Below the pieces are notes generated by a model, which was not told the origin of the DNA, did no database searches, and saw nothing but the letters and a program-made list of their open reading frames with translations. Shown piece by piece: positions 1 to 9,017 of a stretch of 64,000 nt of DNA. Source of the DNA: Brucella anthropi ATCC 49188. Lineage in GTDB: Bacteria; Pseudomonadota; Alphaproteobacteria; Rhizobiales; Rhizobiaceae. The stretch is from positions 310,001-374,000 of the forward strand of contig NC_009667.1 in the NCBI RefSeq assembly GCF_000017405.1, in the 5' to 3' direction. A program made the translations under genes and the position numbers. Each line of letters begins with the position of its first letter. Within the stretch, counting starts at the first letter, position 1.

Positions 1-1610
1 CGACCGGCAAGGAAAAGTGGAAATTCGATCCCAAGGTCGGTTTCAATACAGACCGCCAGCACCAGACCTGCCGTGGTGTGAGCTACTGGAAAGATGCGAC
101 CGCAACAGCTGGAGCGAAATGCTCCGAGCGTGTCTATTTGCCGACATCTGACGCACGATTGATCGCACTGGATACGGCCACCGGAGAAATCTGCACGGAT
201 TTCGCCAATGGTGGAACTCTCGATCTCAGCCACGGCATGAAATACAATCCGGCAGGGTATTACTACTCCACTTCACCCCCTGCGGTCGTCGGCGACAAGA
301 TCATCGTTGGCGGTGCCGTCAACGATAATTATTCGACGGAAGAACAGTCCGGCGTCATTCGCGCATTCGATATCCGCACTGGCCAACTGCTGTGGAACTG
401 GGATTCGGGCAATCCGGATGTCACCACGCCGCTGCCGGAGGGGGAGCACTACACGACCAACTCACCCAACAGCTGGTCCGTTTCAAGCGTCGATGAGAAG
501 CTTGGGCTGATATTTGTTCCGCTCGGCAACAAGGTGCCCGACCAGCTTGGTATGGACCGCAGCGAGAATGTGGAGAAGTTTTCCTCGTCCATCGTCGCTC
601 TCGATGTGAATACCGGACAGCTTCGCTGGGTGCGCCAGACTGTTCACCATGATCTATGGGATATGGACGTTCCAGCCCAGCCGGTCCTGCTGGAAATCAA
701 CGGGGTTCCGGCACTGGTCGGACCGACGAAGCAGGGCGATCTCTATGTTCTGGATCGACGCACTGGCGAGCCGATCATTCCAGTCAGGGAAATTCCAGCT
801 CCGACAGGCGCGATACCCGAGGACCATACTGCGCCGACGCAGCCGATCTCCGATCTTACTTTCAGTCCGCCACCCTTGCGCGAAAGCGACATGTGGGGTG
901 TGACGATGTTCGATCAGCTCGCTTGTCGTATCAAGTTCCACGAGCTGTTCTATGAAGGCCGATATACCCCGCCTTCGCTGCGCGGAACGATTGTCTATCC
1001 GGGCAATTTCGGTGTGTTCAACTGGGGCAGCGTGGCCGTCGATCCGGTGCGGCAAGTCATGTTCGGTATGCCGACCTATCTCGCCTTCACCTCGCGCCTC
1101 GTTCCACGCGCGGACATTCCGCCGAAAGGACAGGATGAAAAGGGAAGCGAGCAGGGCTTGAACCGCAACGACGGCGCGCCTTATGGCGTCTTCATGGGAC
1201 CATTCCTGGGTCCGCTCGGTATTCCCTGCCAGACGCCGCCATGGGGTTATGTCGCTGGTGTTGACTTGCGAACCGGTAAGATTGCCTACAAACATCGGAA
1301 TGGAACGATCCGCGATATGTCACCGGTTCCACTTCCGCTGAAGGTCGGCGTCCCGGGCATTGGCGGACCGATGATCACCGCAGGCGGCGTTGCCTTCCTT
1401 GGTGCAGCCGTGGATGATTATCTGCGCGCCTATGACCTGACTTCGGGCAAGCAGCTCTGGGAAGCACGGCTTCCTGCTGGCGGGCAGTCGACGCCAATGA
1501 GCTATACGGTCGGCGATCAGCAATTCGTTCTGATGGTTGCCGGCGGGCATGGTTCTGTTGGCACCAAGCCCGGCGATTACGTGATCGCCTATACTCTGCC
1601 GAAAGGCTGA
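1..1610 (+). CDS. gcd: PQQ-dependent membrane glucose dehydrogenase, 3' part
   Basis: This is the C-terminal part of a quinoprotein glucose dehydrogenase. The reading frame is open from base 3, so the membrane anchor and the start lie outside the window. The enzyme oxidises glucose to gluconolactone in the periplasm with PQQ and passes electrons to ubiquinone. Seen in the sequence are the family signature HHDLWDMDVPAQP (about 645-685), the segment GTIVYPGNFGVFNWG (about 985-1030), CQTPPWGYVAGVDLRTGK and a closing beta-propeller blade ending GDYVIAYTLPKG. About 536 codons remain of the roughly 780-800 usual for the family. It is followed at once by a hairpin terminator. The assignment is firm. 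The exact electron donor cannot be read from sequence, and related aldose dehydrogenases share the fold. Confidence 0.9.
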   Translation, partial: TGKEKWKFDPKVGFNTDRQHQTCRGVSYWKDATATAGAKCSERVYLPTSDARLIALDTATGEICTDFANGGTLDLSHGMKYNPAGYYYSTSPPAVVGDKIIVGGAVNDNYSTEEQSGVIRAFDIRTGQLLWNWDSGNPDVTTPLPEGEHYTTNSPNSWSVSSVDEKLGLIFVPLGNKVPDQLGMDRSENVEKFSSSIVALDVNTGQLRWVRQTVHHDLWDMDVPAQPVLLEINGVPALVGPTKQGDLYVLDRRTGEPIIPVREIPAPTGAIPEDHTAPTQPISDLTFSPPPLRESDMWGVTMFDQLACRIKFHELFYEGRYTPPSLRGTIVYPGNFGVFNWGSVAVDPVRQVMFGMPTYLAFTSRLVPRADIPPKGQDEKGSEQGLNRNDGAPYGVFMGPFLGPLGIPCQTPPWGYVAGVDLRTGKIAYKHRNGTIRDMSPVPLPLKVGVPGIGGPMITAGGVAFLGAAVDDYLRAYDLTSGKQLWEARLPAGGQSTPMSYTVGDQQFVLMVAGGHGSVGTKPGDYVIAYTLPKG

Positions 1611-1629
1611 GCTGGTGATGTGAAACGAA

Positions 1630-1657
1630 AACGCCGGGAGTGATCCCGGCGCTTTCA
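1630..1657. terminator. Bidirectional intrinsic terminator between gcd and cueR
   Basis: An 8-bp perfect GC-rich stem (1632-1639 pairing with 1644-1651, loop GTGA) is followed by a T-rich stretch on the plus strand (CTTTCATTT) and also on the minus strand (GTTTTCGTTT). It lies between two convergent stop codons, so it can serve both genes. Confidence 0.75.
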
Positions 1658-1667
1658 TTTGAAAATC

Positions 1668-2117
1668 TCAGATTTTGCCGTGCAGCAACTCACCTTTTCG
1701 CGGAGCCGGGCGCTTGCGGCTTTCCACGCTGTTTTCTGCGAGCTGGTGAATGATCGGGCAATCGGGGCGGTTGTCCCCGTGGCAGTTTTTCGCGAGGTAG
1801 CGCAGCGTATCAGCCATTTCCTGCAACTGACGCATCTTGGCTTCCAGCTCCTCGACATGGCCAAGCGCTACCTTCTTGACGTCAGCCGATGCGCGGTTGC
1901 GATCGCGCCAGAGCGTCAGCAGTTCCTTGATCTGTTCAACCTGAAAACCGAGGTCGCGGCTGCGGCGGATGAAGCGCAGCGTCTCAACGTCTTTCTGCGT
2001 ATAGACGCGATAGCCTGAACCGGTTCTCTCGGCAGCTTCAATGAGTCCGATTGTTTCATAATGGCGGATCATCTTCGCCGATATGCCAGATGCTGCAGCT
2101 GCCTGCCCTATATTCAT
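1668..2117 (-). CDS. cueR: Cu(I)-responsive MerR-family regulator (CueR/HmrR)
   Basis: This 149-residue protein has a MerR-type winged helix-turn-helix at residues 1-70 (MNIGQAAAASGISAKMIRHY), a dimerisation helix at about 75-110, and a metal-binding loop NCHGDNRPDCP with Cys112 and Cys120. The C-x7-C spacing and the positions are those of E. coli CueR, which senses monovalent Cu, Ag or Au and activates copper efflux promoters. The rhizobial name is HmrR. It stands alone: neither neighbour is a copper exporter or multicopper oxidase, and no copper-box promoter was recognised within 70 bp of its start. It therefore probably acts in trans. The C-terminus is about 15 residues longer than in E. 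coli and is basic. Confidence 0.9.
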   Translation of the reverse strand: MNIGQAAAASGISAKMIRHYETIGLIEAAERTGSGYRVYTQKDVETLRFIRRSRDLGFQVEQIKELLTLWRDRNRASADVKKVALGHVEELEAKMRQLQEMADTLRYLAKNCHGDNRPDCPIIHQLAENSVESRKRPAPRKGELLHGKI

Positions 2118-2189
2118 CCCGTTCCTCGCTGGCTGGTTATTTGCAAGGATATAGGAATGCAGAGACGTCTTTCAAAGAGGCTTATGCGT

Positions 2190-2936
2190 TCAGATGGCTC
2201 GCCCGGAACGTTTCATGAGGTAATGTTCAATTGCCTGAAACCCATCGAAGATGAGTATGGCAAGTGCGGCCACGACGAGCCCTCCCTGCAAAACGAAGGC
2301 AAGATTGTTGGAAATGAGCCCGGCGATGATGACCTCACCAAGCGTTCTGGCAGCGACAGTCGAGCCAATGGTAGCCGTTGCAAGGCCGATCACAACGGAA
2401 AGTCTGATACCTGCCAGAATAACCGGCATGGCAAGGGGAACCTCGACTTTCACGAGCCGTTGCGCGCTGGTCATCCCCATGCCGCGTGCAGCTTCGACAA
2501 CCGGAGGCGGCAAAGTCGTTAGTCCCGTCAGCGTATTTTCAAAAATCGGAAGCAGACCATAGAGGAAGAGTGCAATCAGGGTCGGCTTGTCTCCGAAACC
2601 GAAGACCGGCACTGCAAGTGCCAGCACTGCAACTGGAGGAAAGGTCTGGCCGATATTCACAAGGCTGCGTGAGAGTGGCAGAAACTCTGCGCCCTGCTTT
2701 CTGGTAACAAAGATTGCCATCGAGACGGCTACAATCGTGGATGCAAGTGCGGCCAGAGCGACCAGGCCGAGATGCTGCAAAGTCAGTGTCACGAAGTTTG
2801 CACGATCATAAATGACCGGGACGCCCTCATCGACGAGCGGTCGAAACAACGGCTCGAAAAGATGGGGCCGCCACAGAAACAGCAGCAGAACGCCCAGAAG
2901 CAGCGCACGTGGAACAAGGGACAGGAACAACCTCAT
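2190..2936 (-). CDS. yehW: Osmoprotectant ABC importer permease (YehW type)
   Basis: This 248-residue inner-membrane permease has about six hydrophobic segments and the cytoplasmic coupling motif EAARGMGMTSAQRLVKVEVPLAMPVI. It belongs to the ProW/OpuB family that takes up glycine betaine, choline or related compatible solutes. Its ATG overlaps the stop of the ATPase gene by 4 bases (ATGA), which indicates translational coupling. It is the last gene of a minus-strand operon whose order (binding protein, long permease, ATPase, short permease) matches E. coli yehZYXW. The E. coli system is a low-affinity glycine betaine importer, so the substrate here is an inference. Confidence 0.85.
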   Translation of the reverse strand: MRLFLSLVPRALLLGVLLLFLWRPHLFEPLFRPLVDEGVPVIYDRANFVTLTLQHLGLVALAALASTIVAVSMAIFVTRKQGAEFLPLSRSLVNIGQTFPPVAVLALAVPVFGFGDKPTLIALFLYGLLPIFENTLTGLTTLPPPVVEAARGMGMTSAQRLVKVEVPLAMPVILAGIRLSVVIGLATATIGSTVAARTLGEVIIAGLISNNLAFVLQGGLVVAALAILIFDGFQAIEHYLMKRSGRAI

Positions 2937-3871
2937 GCCGGACGCTCTGCCTGATGCAGAAGCCTGTCGAGCGTAACTTGTCCAAGTGGTCTTCCATCAT
3001 GATCAAGAACGGGAAGAGCCTTGCGTCCTGACCACAGAAGCTCGGCAAGGGCATCGCGTTGCGACGCTGTTACCGGCATTGTTGCACCGCTTGCATCACC
3101 GGGCTGGAGCGCGGTTTTAAGGTCCATGAGAGAGAGGAGGCGGAAAGGCCGTTCGCCCGTACCGACAAGACGTTCGACGAAATCGGTTGCCGGACGGGCA
3201 AGAATTTCTGCCGGTGGACCATATTGCAGCAATTTTCCGTCATCCATGACGGCGATACGATCACCCAGCGATATGGCTTCCTCCATGTCGTGCGTGACAA
3301 GGATTATGGTCGTGCCGAGCCGCTTCTGGATCGCCTTCAGATCTTCCTGTGCCTTGGCTCGGATTACCGGATCGAGTGCCCCGAATGGCTCGTCCATGAG
3401 AAGGATGTTCGGCCCGGCAGCGAGTGCGCGTGCCACACCGACGCGTTGCTGTTGCCCTCCGGAAAGTTCATGCGGATAGCGGTCGCGATAGTCCGCTGGT
3501 TCAAGCTGGAAGAGGTCAAGCAGTTCATCCACACGTGTATCGATGCGCTGTTTCTGCCATCCGAGCAGAAGGGGAACCGTCGCTATGTTTTCTGCGACAG
3601 TGCGATGCGGAAACAGTCCGTTCTGCTGGATGACGTAACCGATCTGCCGCCGCAGAACATGACCAGGTTCGTCCATGATGCTGCGGCCATCGATGCGGAT
3701 TTCTCCGTCGGTCGGCTCGACCAGACGATTGACCATCCGCAGGAGGGTCGTCTTGCCGGAACCTGACGTCCCGACAATGGCAGCAATACTGTGGGGTTCG
3801 ATGGTGAAACTCACCGCATCCACCGCTGCGCGTCCGTTATAACGCTTCGTGATATGGTCGAATTCGATCAT
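2933..3871 (-). CDS. yehX: Osmoprotectant ABC importer ATPase (YehX type)
   Basis: This is a 312-residue ATPase of the OpuCA/ProV group. Walker A is GTSGSGKTT at residues 34-42, the signature LSGGQQQRVG is at 136-145, Walker B is ILLMDEPFGALD at 156-167, and the switch is VTHDMEEA. The C-terminal 60 residues look like one degenerate CBS unit (PVLDHDGRPLGQVTLDRLL), as in osmosensing ATPases of this group. The open frame extends far upstream, but the start chosen is the ATG at 3871 because the homologous N-terminus MIEFDHITKRY begins there and it overlaps the upstream permease stop by 4 bases. Confidence 0.9.
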   Translation of the reverse strand: MIEFDHITKRYNGRAAVDAVSFTIEPHSIAAIVGTSGSGKTTLLRMVNRLVEPTDGEIRIDGRSIMDEPGHVLRRQIGYVIQQNGLFPHRTVAENIATVPLLLGWQKQRIDTRVDELLDLFQLEPADYRDRYPHELSGGQQQRVGVARALAAGPNILLMDEPFGALDPVIRAKAQEDLKAIQKRLGTTIILVTHDMEEAISLGDRIAVMDDGKLLQYGPPAEILARPATDFVERLVGTGERPFRLLSLMDLKTALQPGDASGATMPVTASQRDALAELLWSGRKALPVLDHDGRPLGQVTLDRLLHQAERPA

Positions 3872-5064
3872 TGGGAGCTGCCTTTCCCGGTGATTTCTAT
3901 CGCTGCATCGAGAATGACAGCAGCTGCAAAGGCGAGGAGAACGGTAGGCAAGGCACCCAGCAGAACAAGATCCATGGCCGTTTGCCCAATGCCCTGAAAG
4001 ACGAATGTTCCAAAGCCGCCGCCGCCAATCAATGCCGCGATGGTCGTCAGGCCAATATTCTGCACCATGACGATGCGTATGCCGGTGAGAATAACGGGAA
4101 AAGCGAGCGGAAATTCCGTTTTGAAGAGGCGTTGCAGGCGCGTCATGCCCATGCCGCGGGCTGCGTCTGTTACCGGTTCCGGCACCTGTGCCAGCCCTGC
4201 GACGGTATTTGCCACGATAGGCAGCAGCGAATAGAGGAAAAGCGCAACGAATGCCGGTGCAGCGCCAATACCACGGATACCGATAGCACCCGCCCAGGGA
4301 AACTGCGTGGCGACCCAGCCGAGTGGCGCAATCAAAATACCGAACAGGGCCATTGACGGAATGGTCTGCACGATATTGAGGCTGTTCAGAACGAAAGCCC
4401 GCAACCCGGCCAAGCGATGGCAGACAAGCCCCAGCGGAATACCCACTGCGGTCGCCGCTGCAAGCGATCCCAATGCCAACGCTATATGCCGCTCCGCTTC
4501 GTTCCAGAAGCTGTCCGCGCGGCTTTGATATTCCTTCATGAATGAGATGCTGTCCCAGAGGCCTGAGGAAAGCAGCGCGGCCAGAAGTAATCCTGCGATG
4601 ACCAGCAGTCCGACCCGTAAAAACGGACCGGCACGCAGCCGGACCAGCCCATCCGCGACATAAAGTGCGCTCGCAAAAAACAGCAGCCAAAAGCCGGAAG
4701 CCGGAGAAACGCGCGCATATCTGTTTCCTTCGGGCGACAGATATGACGCGGCCAGACCGATTGCCACCATGACGGATGCGAGGCAGAACAGAGCCGCGAA
4801 CAGTCGCAACAAATTGTTGCTGCGGACAAAGCCGATCAGCAGTCCTGCCGCTACGACAGCGGCGAACAGCAGCGCCAATGAGGCCGGCAGGGCATCCAAA
4901 AGATAACGAGGCTCGCCTTGAACAATGCGGTTTGCCCGAAAGTTTGCGAATGGCAGAAGCAATCCCGATAAGGCGATTGCCGCAATGACCAGTCCGAGCT
5001 TGTCGATATATGCAAACAAGCCCCTCGTGCCATTTGCCTGGATCGTCTGGTGTGTTGCACTCAT
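3868..5064 (-). CDS. yehY: Osmoprotectant ABC importer long permease (YehY type)
   Basis: This 398-residue membrane protein has about four extra hydrophobic segments in its first 190 residues, before the usual ProW-type permease core. The core begins near HIALALGSLAAATAVGIPLGL and contains the coupling motif DAARGMGMTRLQRLFKTEFPLAFPVI. The extra N-terminal membrane region and the length match YehY (about 385 residues). The ATG at 5064 was preferred to a TTG nine bases upstream. Downstream it is coupled to the ATPase by a 4-base overlap, and upstream it follows the binding-protein gene by 28 bases, so all four genes form one operon. Confidence 0.85.
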   Translation of the reverse strand: MSATHQTIQANGTRGLFAYIDKLGLVIAAIALSGLLLPFANFRANRIVQGEPRYLLDALPASLALLFAAVVAAGLLIGFVRSNNLLRLFAALFCLASVMVAIGLAASYLSPEGNRYARVSPASGFWLLFFASALYVADGLVRLRAGPFLRVGLLVIAGLLLAALLSSGLWDSISFMKEYQSRADSFWNEAERHIALALGSLAAATAVGIPLGLVCHRLAGLRAFVLNSLNIVQTIPSMALFGILIAPLGWVATQFPWAGAIGIRGIGAAPAFVALFLYSLLPIVANTVAGLAQVPEPVTDAARGMGMTRLQRLFKTEFPLAFPVILTGIRIVMVQNIGLTTIAALIGGGGFGTFVFQGIGQTAMDLVLLGALPTVLLAFAAAVILDAAIEITGKGSSQ

Positions 5065-5092
5065 GCCCGGCAATTATCCGTTATCGCGCTCT

Positions 5093-6031
5093 CTACTTGA
5101 GAAATCCGTTGGCTTTAAGAAAATCCTCGGCAACCGCCTTTGCCGGTTCGCCACCCAGTTGCACGCGACCGTTGAGTTCCTGAAGGGTGGTCAGATCGAG
5201 TTTCTCGAAGACGGGTTTCAGAAGTTCCTCGATCTTCGGATTTTTCTTCAAGACTTCCTCACGGATGATCGGGGCGGGCTGGTAGACCGGCTGCACATGC
5301 TTGTCGTCTTCGAGAACGACAAGTCCGGAAGGCGCGATGCCGCCATCGGTGCCGTAGACCATGGCCGCGTTGGCGCCGCTGGTCTGGTTGGCAGCGGCAG
5401 CAATGGTTGCAGCCGTGTCTCCGCCGGAAAGTGTGATGAGCTGGTCGGGTTTCAGGGTGAAGCTATAGGCGGTCTGGAAAGCGGGCAGGGCTGCTGCCGA
5501 GTTCACGAATTCCGAGGATGCGGCCAGAATGACCTTTCCACCGCCTGAAATGTACTTTCCGAATTCGCTCAGGTTCGTAAGCTTGTTTTCGTCGGCGACA
5601 TCCTTGCGCACTGCAATGCCCCAGGTGTTGTTTGCCGGTGAGGGCGCCAGCCAGACGATCTTGTTGGCATCGTAATCGAGCTGCTTTGCAGTCCCATAAG
5701 CTTTGGCTGGGTCTTTCCAGAGCGGATCGTCAGCCTTGTTGAAGAAGAAGGCGGCATTGCCCGTATATTCGGGATAGATGTCGATTTCGCCAGCGATGAT
5801 CGCCTTGCGGACGACCGGCGTGGCGCCGAGCTGGATACGATCAGTGGTCTGGATACCATTCGCATTCAGAATGGCCAGAATGATGTTGCCAAGGACGCCG
5901 CCCTCAGTGTCGATCTTGGAAGACACGACCACCTGTGCCTGCGCGAGGCTGGAAAACTGAACTGCGCCTGCAAAGAGGGCAAGTGCGATGGCACTTCCCT
6001 TGAATAGGTTTCTGTACGACATGCTCATCAT
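5093..6031 (-). CDS. osmF: Osmoprotectant ABC importer periplasmic binding protein (YehZ/OsmF type)
   Basis: This is a 312-residue substrate-binding protein of the OpuAC/ProX-like family. It has a signal peptide (SAIALALFAGAVQFSSLAQA) with probable cleavage after residue 32. The mature part contains family stretches such as EGGVLGNIILAILNANGIQT, GEIDIYPEYTGNAAFF and NPKIEELLKPVFEKLD. It would capture a quaternary-ammonium osmoprotectant in the periplasm and deliver it to the YehY/YehW channel. Three ATG codons (6031, 6028, 6022) are possible starts. The first is used, but the ribosome site is weak. The binding protein is the first gene of the operon, as in E. coli. Confidence 0.88.
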   Translation of the reverse strand: MMSMSYRNLFKGSAIALALFAGAVQFSSLAQAQVVVSSKIDTEGGVLGNIILAILNANGIQTTDRIQLGATPVVRKAIIAGEIDIYPEYTGNAAFFFNKADDPLWKDPAKAYGTAKQLDYDANKIVWLAPSPANNTWGIAVRKDVADENKLTNLSEFGKYISGGGKVILAASSEFVNSAAALPAFQTAYSFTLKPDQLITLSGGDTAATIAAAANQTSGANAAMVYGTDGGIAPSGLVVLEDDKHVQPVYQPAPIIREEVLKKNPKIEELLKPVFEKLDLTTLQELNGRVQLGGEPAKAVAEDFLKANGFLK

Positions 6032-6063
6032 CCCATCGCGCTGGTTTTTCCTTGTGAAGGTAA

Positions 6064-6069
6064 ACTATA
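6064..6069 (-). promoter_or_regulatory. Possible -10 box for the osmF-yehYXW operon
   Basis: TATAGT read on the minus strand lies about 33 bases upstream of the osmF start. No convincing -35 element stands at 16-18 bases, so this is only a suggestion. No GGAAC-type stress-sigma element was recognised. Confidence 0.3.
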
Positions 6070-6102
6070 GCGCCAACGGGAAAAGGAAACCGCCGTTCGA
6101 CA

Positions 6103-6132
6103 CCCCTCCTGACAGCAGGCTGGCAGGAGGGG
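6103..6132 (-). terminator. Hairpin after glutamate dehydrogenase gene
   Basis: A 12-bp stem with one mismatch (6103-6114 with 6121-6132, six-base loop) starts 18 bases after the gdhA stop. It has no U-tract on either side, so it may be a weak terminator or an RNA-stabilising 3' end that separates gdhA from the osmF operon. Confidence 0.4.
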
Positions 6133-6150
6133 TAATGTCAAAAGGCTGGA

Positions 6151-7416
6151 TCAGGCAGCAAAATCGTTTTGCGTGCCGTGTGCTTCAATAGCCTGTGCAA
6201 GACGCTGCAGCGCATGGACATAAGCTGCCGAGCGAACCGTCACATTGTGCTGCTTGGCATGGTTCCAGATGGCGCGCCCTTCACGTTCCATGATGGTTTT
6301 CAGGCGCTCATGGATTTCTTCAAGCGTCCAGTAATAGCCCTGACGGTTCTGCACCCATTCGAAATAGGAAACCGTAACGCCGCCTGCATTGGCGAGAATA
6401 TCCGGCAGAACGATGACGCCGTTATTTGCAAGGATTTCGTCTGCTTCCGGTGTCACTGGACCATTTGCAAGCTCGACAATAAGCTTGGCCTTGATGGAAG
6501 CTGCGTTGTCGGCATGGATCATGTTTTCCATGGCGCTCGGCACCAGAACATCGCAGTCGGCTGCAAGCAACTCATCGGGAGTGATGGCTTCATGGCCGTT
6601 CTTGCCAGCTGTCGAGACAACCGACTTGTTTTGTGCTTTCGCTTCCAGAAGCGCATCGAGATCAAGGCCGTTGGCGCAATAAACAGCACCGGACGAATCC
6701 GATACGGCAACGATCTTGTGACCATCGCTTGCCATCAGCTTGGCGATGAACTGACCGGCATTGCCGAAGCCCTGAACCGTGACGCGAAGCTGCGCAGCAA
6801 GGCCCAGATCGTGCGACAGATGGCGCACGAGATAGAAGCCGCCGCGCGCCGTGGCATCATTGCGTCCAAGCGAACCGCCAAGTGCCAGCGGCTTGCCGGT
6901 GATGACGGCAGGCGAGGATTGTCCGACGATCTGGGAATATTCGTCTGCCATCCAGCCCATGATCATGGAATTGGTATAGACATCCGGTGCCGGAATGTCG
7001 CGATCCGGCCCGATAATGCCGGAGAAAGCCTGGATATAGGCGCGCGAAAGACGCTCCAGCTCAGCCTTTGAAAGTTGACGTGGATCGACCTGAATTGCAC
7101 CCTTTCCGCCGCCATAAGGCAGGTTCATGACGGCGCATTTGAAAGTCATCCAGAAGGCCAGCGTTTCAACCTCTTCCGCGGTCGATTCCGGATGATAGCG
7201 GATGCCGCCCTTCGTCGGTCCGCGCGTGTCGTCGTAGCGGCAGCGCCATGCAAGAAAGGATTTGCGCGAACCATCATCCATGCGGATCATCAGTCGCACT
7301 TTCATGGTCTCACGTGCATATTTCAGCTTCTCGATGACGTCCGCATCGATGTTGATGTGGCCTGCAGCCTCGTCCAGACGGACAAGTGCACTTTCGAGTA
7401 GATTCTCCTTAGTCAC
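6151..7416 (-). CDS. gdhA: Glu/Leu/Phe/Val-family glutamate dehydrogenase
   Basis: This 421-residue amino-acid dehydrogenase interconverts glutamate and 2-oxoglutarate plus ammonia. The N-terminal catalytic domain shows GPTKGGIRYHPE, the catalytic-lysine motif PYGGGKGAI and IPAPDVYTNS. The Rossmann domain begins at VTVQGFGNAGQFIAK. The length and the adenine-site residues SDSSG (with no lysine or arginine-rich phosphate pocket seen) favour an NAD-dependent catabolic form, but cofactor choice is an inference. The start is a GTG at 7416 preceded by GAAAGGTG. The gene is monocistronic, divergent from soxB. Glutamate dehydrogenase beside an osmolyte importer and sarcosine oxidase fits nitrogen recovery from methylated amines. 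Confidence 0.92.
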   Translation of the reverse strand: MTKENLLESALVRLDEAAGHINIDADVIEKLKYARETMKVRLMIRMDDGSRKSFLAWRCRYDDTRGPTKGGIRYHPESTAEEVETLAFWMTFKCAVMNLPYGGGKGAIQVDPRQLSKAELERLSRAYIQAFSGIIGPDRDIPAPDVYTNSMIMGWMADEYSQIVGQSSPAVITGKPLALGGSLGRNDATARGGFYLVRHLSHDLGLAAQLRVTVQGFGNAGQFIAKLMASDGHKIVAVSDSSGAVYCANGLDLDALLEAKAQNKSVVSTAGKNGHEAITPDELLAADCDVLVPSAMENMIHADNAASIKAKLIVELANGPVTPEADEILANNGVIVLPDILANAGGVTVSYFEWVQNRQGYYWTLEEIHERLKTIMEREGRAIWNHAKQHNVTVRSAAYVHALQRLAQAIEAHGTQNDFAA

Positions 7417-7744
7417 GGAATCACCTTTCTTGCGTTTCTTTTATTTTGGACGCGATTTTACGAAAGAATGCGTAGTCCTTTGCGCAATAAAAGAAAAGGG
7501 AAAAGGACAATAATGTTGTCCTATTTTACAGGGGCGATTTTTGAAACTGCTTTGCCGTCAGGTTGCAGACGCGGGCCCACTTGTATGAGATGGACCAGAT
7601 GTCGCGAAATGGTGGGCATGTCGTATTTGTGGCGTCTTTTGACGCAAGCCTGCTGTCGGGTTTGAAACGGAAACAATAGAAATATCATCAAAGGCTTCGC
7701 TTGTGCCGACAGGGCGCTTGCGGTCGCGAAACTGGTGGTTGTCT
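7417..7744. promoter_or_regulatory. Divergent gdhA/soxB intergenic region with an inverted repeat
   Basis: This 328-base non-coding stretch lies between two divergent genes. The only clear structure is a perfect 7-bp inverted repeat with a 5-base spacer (AGGACAATAATGTTGTCCT at 7504-7522), followed by an AT-rich TATTTTAC. It could be an operator for either gene. No riboswitch fold and no convincing -35/-10 pair were recognised. Confidence 0.4.
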
Positions 7745-8998
7745 ATGTCCCGTTTTTCTGCAGCTTCTATTATTAAAAATGCGCTTTCCGGCAACAAGAA
7801 CTGGAAGCCGCAATGGCCGAATGCCGAACCCAAGGCCGAATATGACGTGATCATCGTCGGCGCTGGCGGGCATGGTCTGGGTGCGGCCTATTATCTGGCC
7901 AAGGAACATGGCATCACCAATGTCGCGGTCATCGAAAAAGGCTGGCTTGGTGGCGGCAATACCGGGCGCAACACCACGATTATCCGCTCCAACTATCTCT
8001 ATGATGAGAGCGCGCATCTTTACGAACATGCGATGAAGCTGTGGGAAGGCTTGAGCCAGGACCTCAACTACAACGTCATGTTCTCGCAGCGCGGCGTGAT
8101 GATGCTGGCCCATACGGTGCATGATGTGCAGAGCTTCAAGCGTCACATCCATGCCAATCGTCTCAACGGCATCGACAATGAATGGCTGACCAAGGAGCAG
8201 GCGAAGGAATATTGTCCGCCGCTCGATATTTCAGCCAATGCGCGCTATCCGGTTGTTGGCGCCACCTTGCAGCGGCGCGGCGGCGTGGCCCGTCACGATG
8301 CGGTTGCCTGGGGCTATGCGCGTGGTGCGACGGAGCGCGGCGTTGATATCATCCAGAATTGCCCGGTCACGGCCATCCGCCGTGATGCATCGGGCCGCGT
8401 GACCGGCGTTGATACGCCACGTGGTTTCATCAAGGCGAAGAAAGTGGCGGTTTCTGCTGCTGGCAGCACGTCCATTGTCATGGATACAGCAGGCGTGCGT
8501 ATGCCGCTTGAAAGCTTCCCGCTACAGGCGCTGGTGTCCGAGCCGGTCAAGCCGATCTTCCCATGTGTGGTCATGTCCAACACGGTTCATGCCTATATCA
8601 GCCAGTCCGACAAGGGCGAGCTGGTGATCGGTTCCGGCACTGACCAATATGTGTCCTACAGCCAGCGCGGCGGCCTGCCGCTGATCGAGCATACGCTTGC
8701 GGCCATCTGCGAAGTCTTCCCGATCTTCACCCGTATGCGGATGCTGCGCAAATGGGGCGGTATTGTTGATGTCACGCCGGATCGTTCGCCGATTATCGGC
8801 AAGACGCCGGTGCCGGGCCTCTTCGTGAATTGCGGCTGGGGCACGGGCGGCTTCAAGGCGACACCGGGTTCGGCGCATGTTTTTGCGCATACAATTGCCC
8901 GCGACGAACCACACTGGATCAACGCACCCTTCACGCTTGAACGCTTCACCACCGGTCGCCTGATCGATGAAGCGGCTGCTGCCGCCGTGGCTCACTAA
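7745..8998 (+). CDS. soxB: Sarcosine oxidase subunit beta
   Basis: This is a 417-residue FAD-dependent subunit of heterotetrameric sarcosine oxidase, which oxidises N-methylglycine to glycine. The dinucleotide-binding motif [21 protein letters not shown] is at about residues 34-54. It is followed by [17 protein letters not shown], the family region for covalent FMN/FAD handling, and by a DAO-type C-terminus [17 protein letters not shown]. The start is the ATG at 7745, giving the family-standard length. An open frame continues 14 codons upstream without a better ribosome site. It is the first gene of soxBDAG. Confidence 0.95.
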   Translation: MSRFSAASIIKNALSGNKNWKPQWPNAEPKAEYDVIIVGAGGHGLGAAYYLAKEHGITNVAVIEKGWLGGGNTGRNTTIIRSNYLYDESAHLYEHAMKLWEGLSQDLNYNVMFSQRGVMMLAHTVHDVQSFKRHIHANRLNGIDNEWLTKEQAKEYCPPLDISANARYPVVGATLQRRGGVARHDAVAWGYARGATERGVDIIQNCPVTAIRRDASGRVTGVDTPRGFIKAKKVAVSAAGSTSIVMDTAGVRMPLESFPLQALVSEPVKPIFPCVVMSNTVHAYISQSDKGELVIGSGTDQYVSYSQRGGLPLIEHTLAAICEVFPIFTRMRMLRKWGGIVDVTPDRSPIIGKTPVPGLFVNCGWGTGGFKATPGSAHVFAHTIARDEPHWINAPFTLERFTTGRLIDEAAAAAVAH

Positions 8999-9017
8999 GG
9001 AAATAGGGGAAACACTA

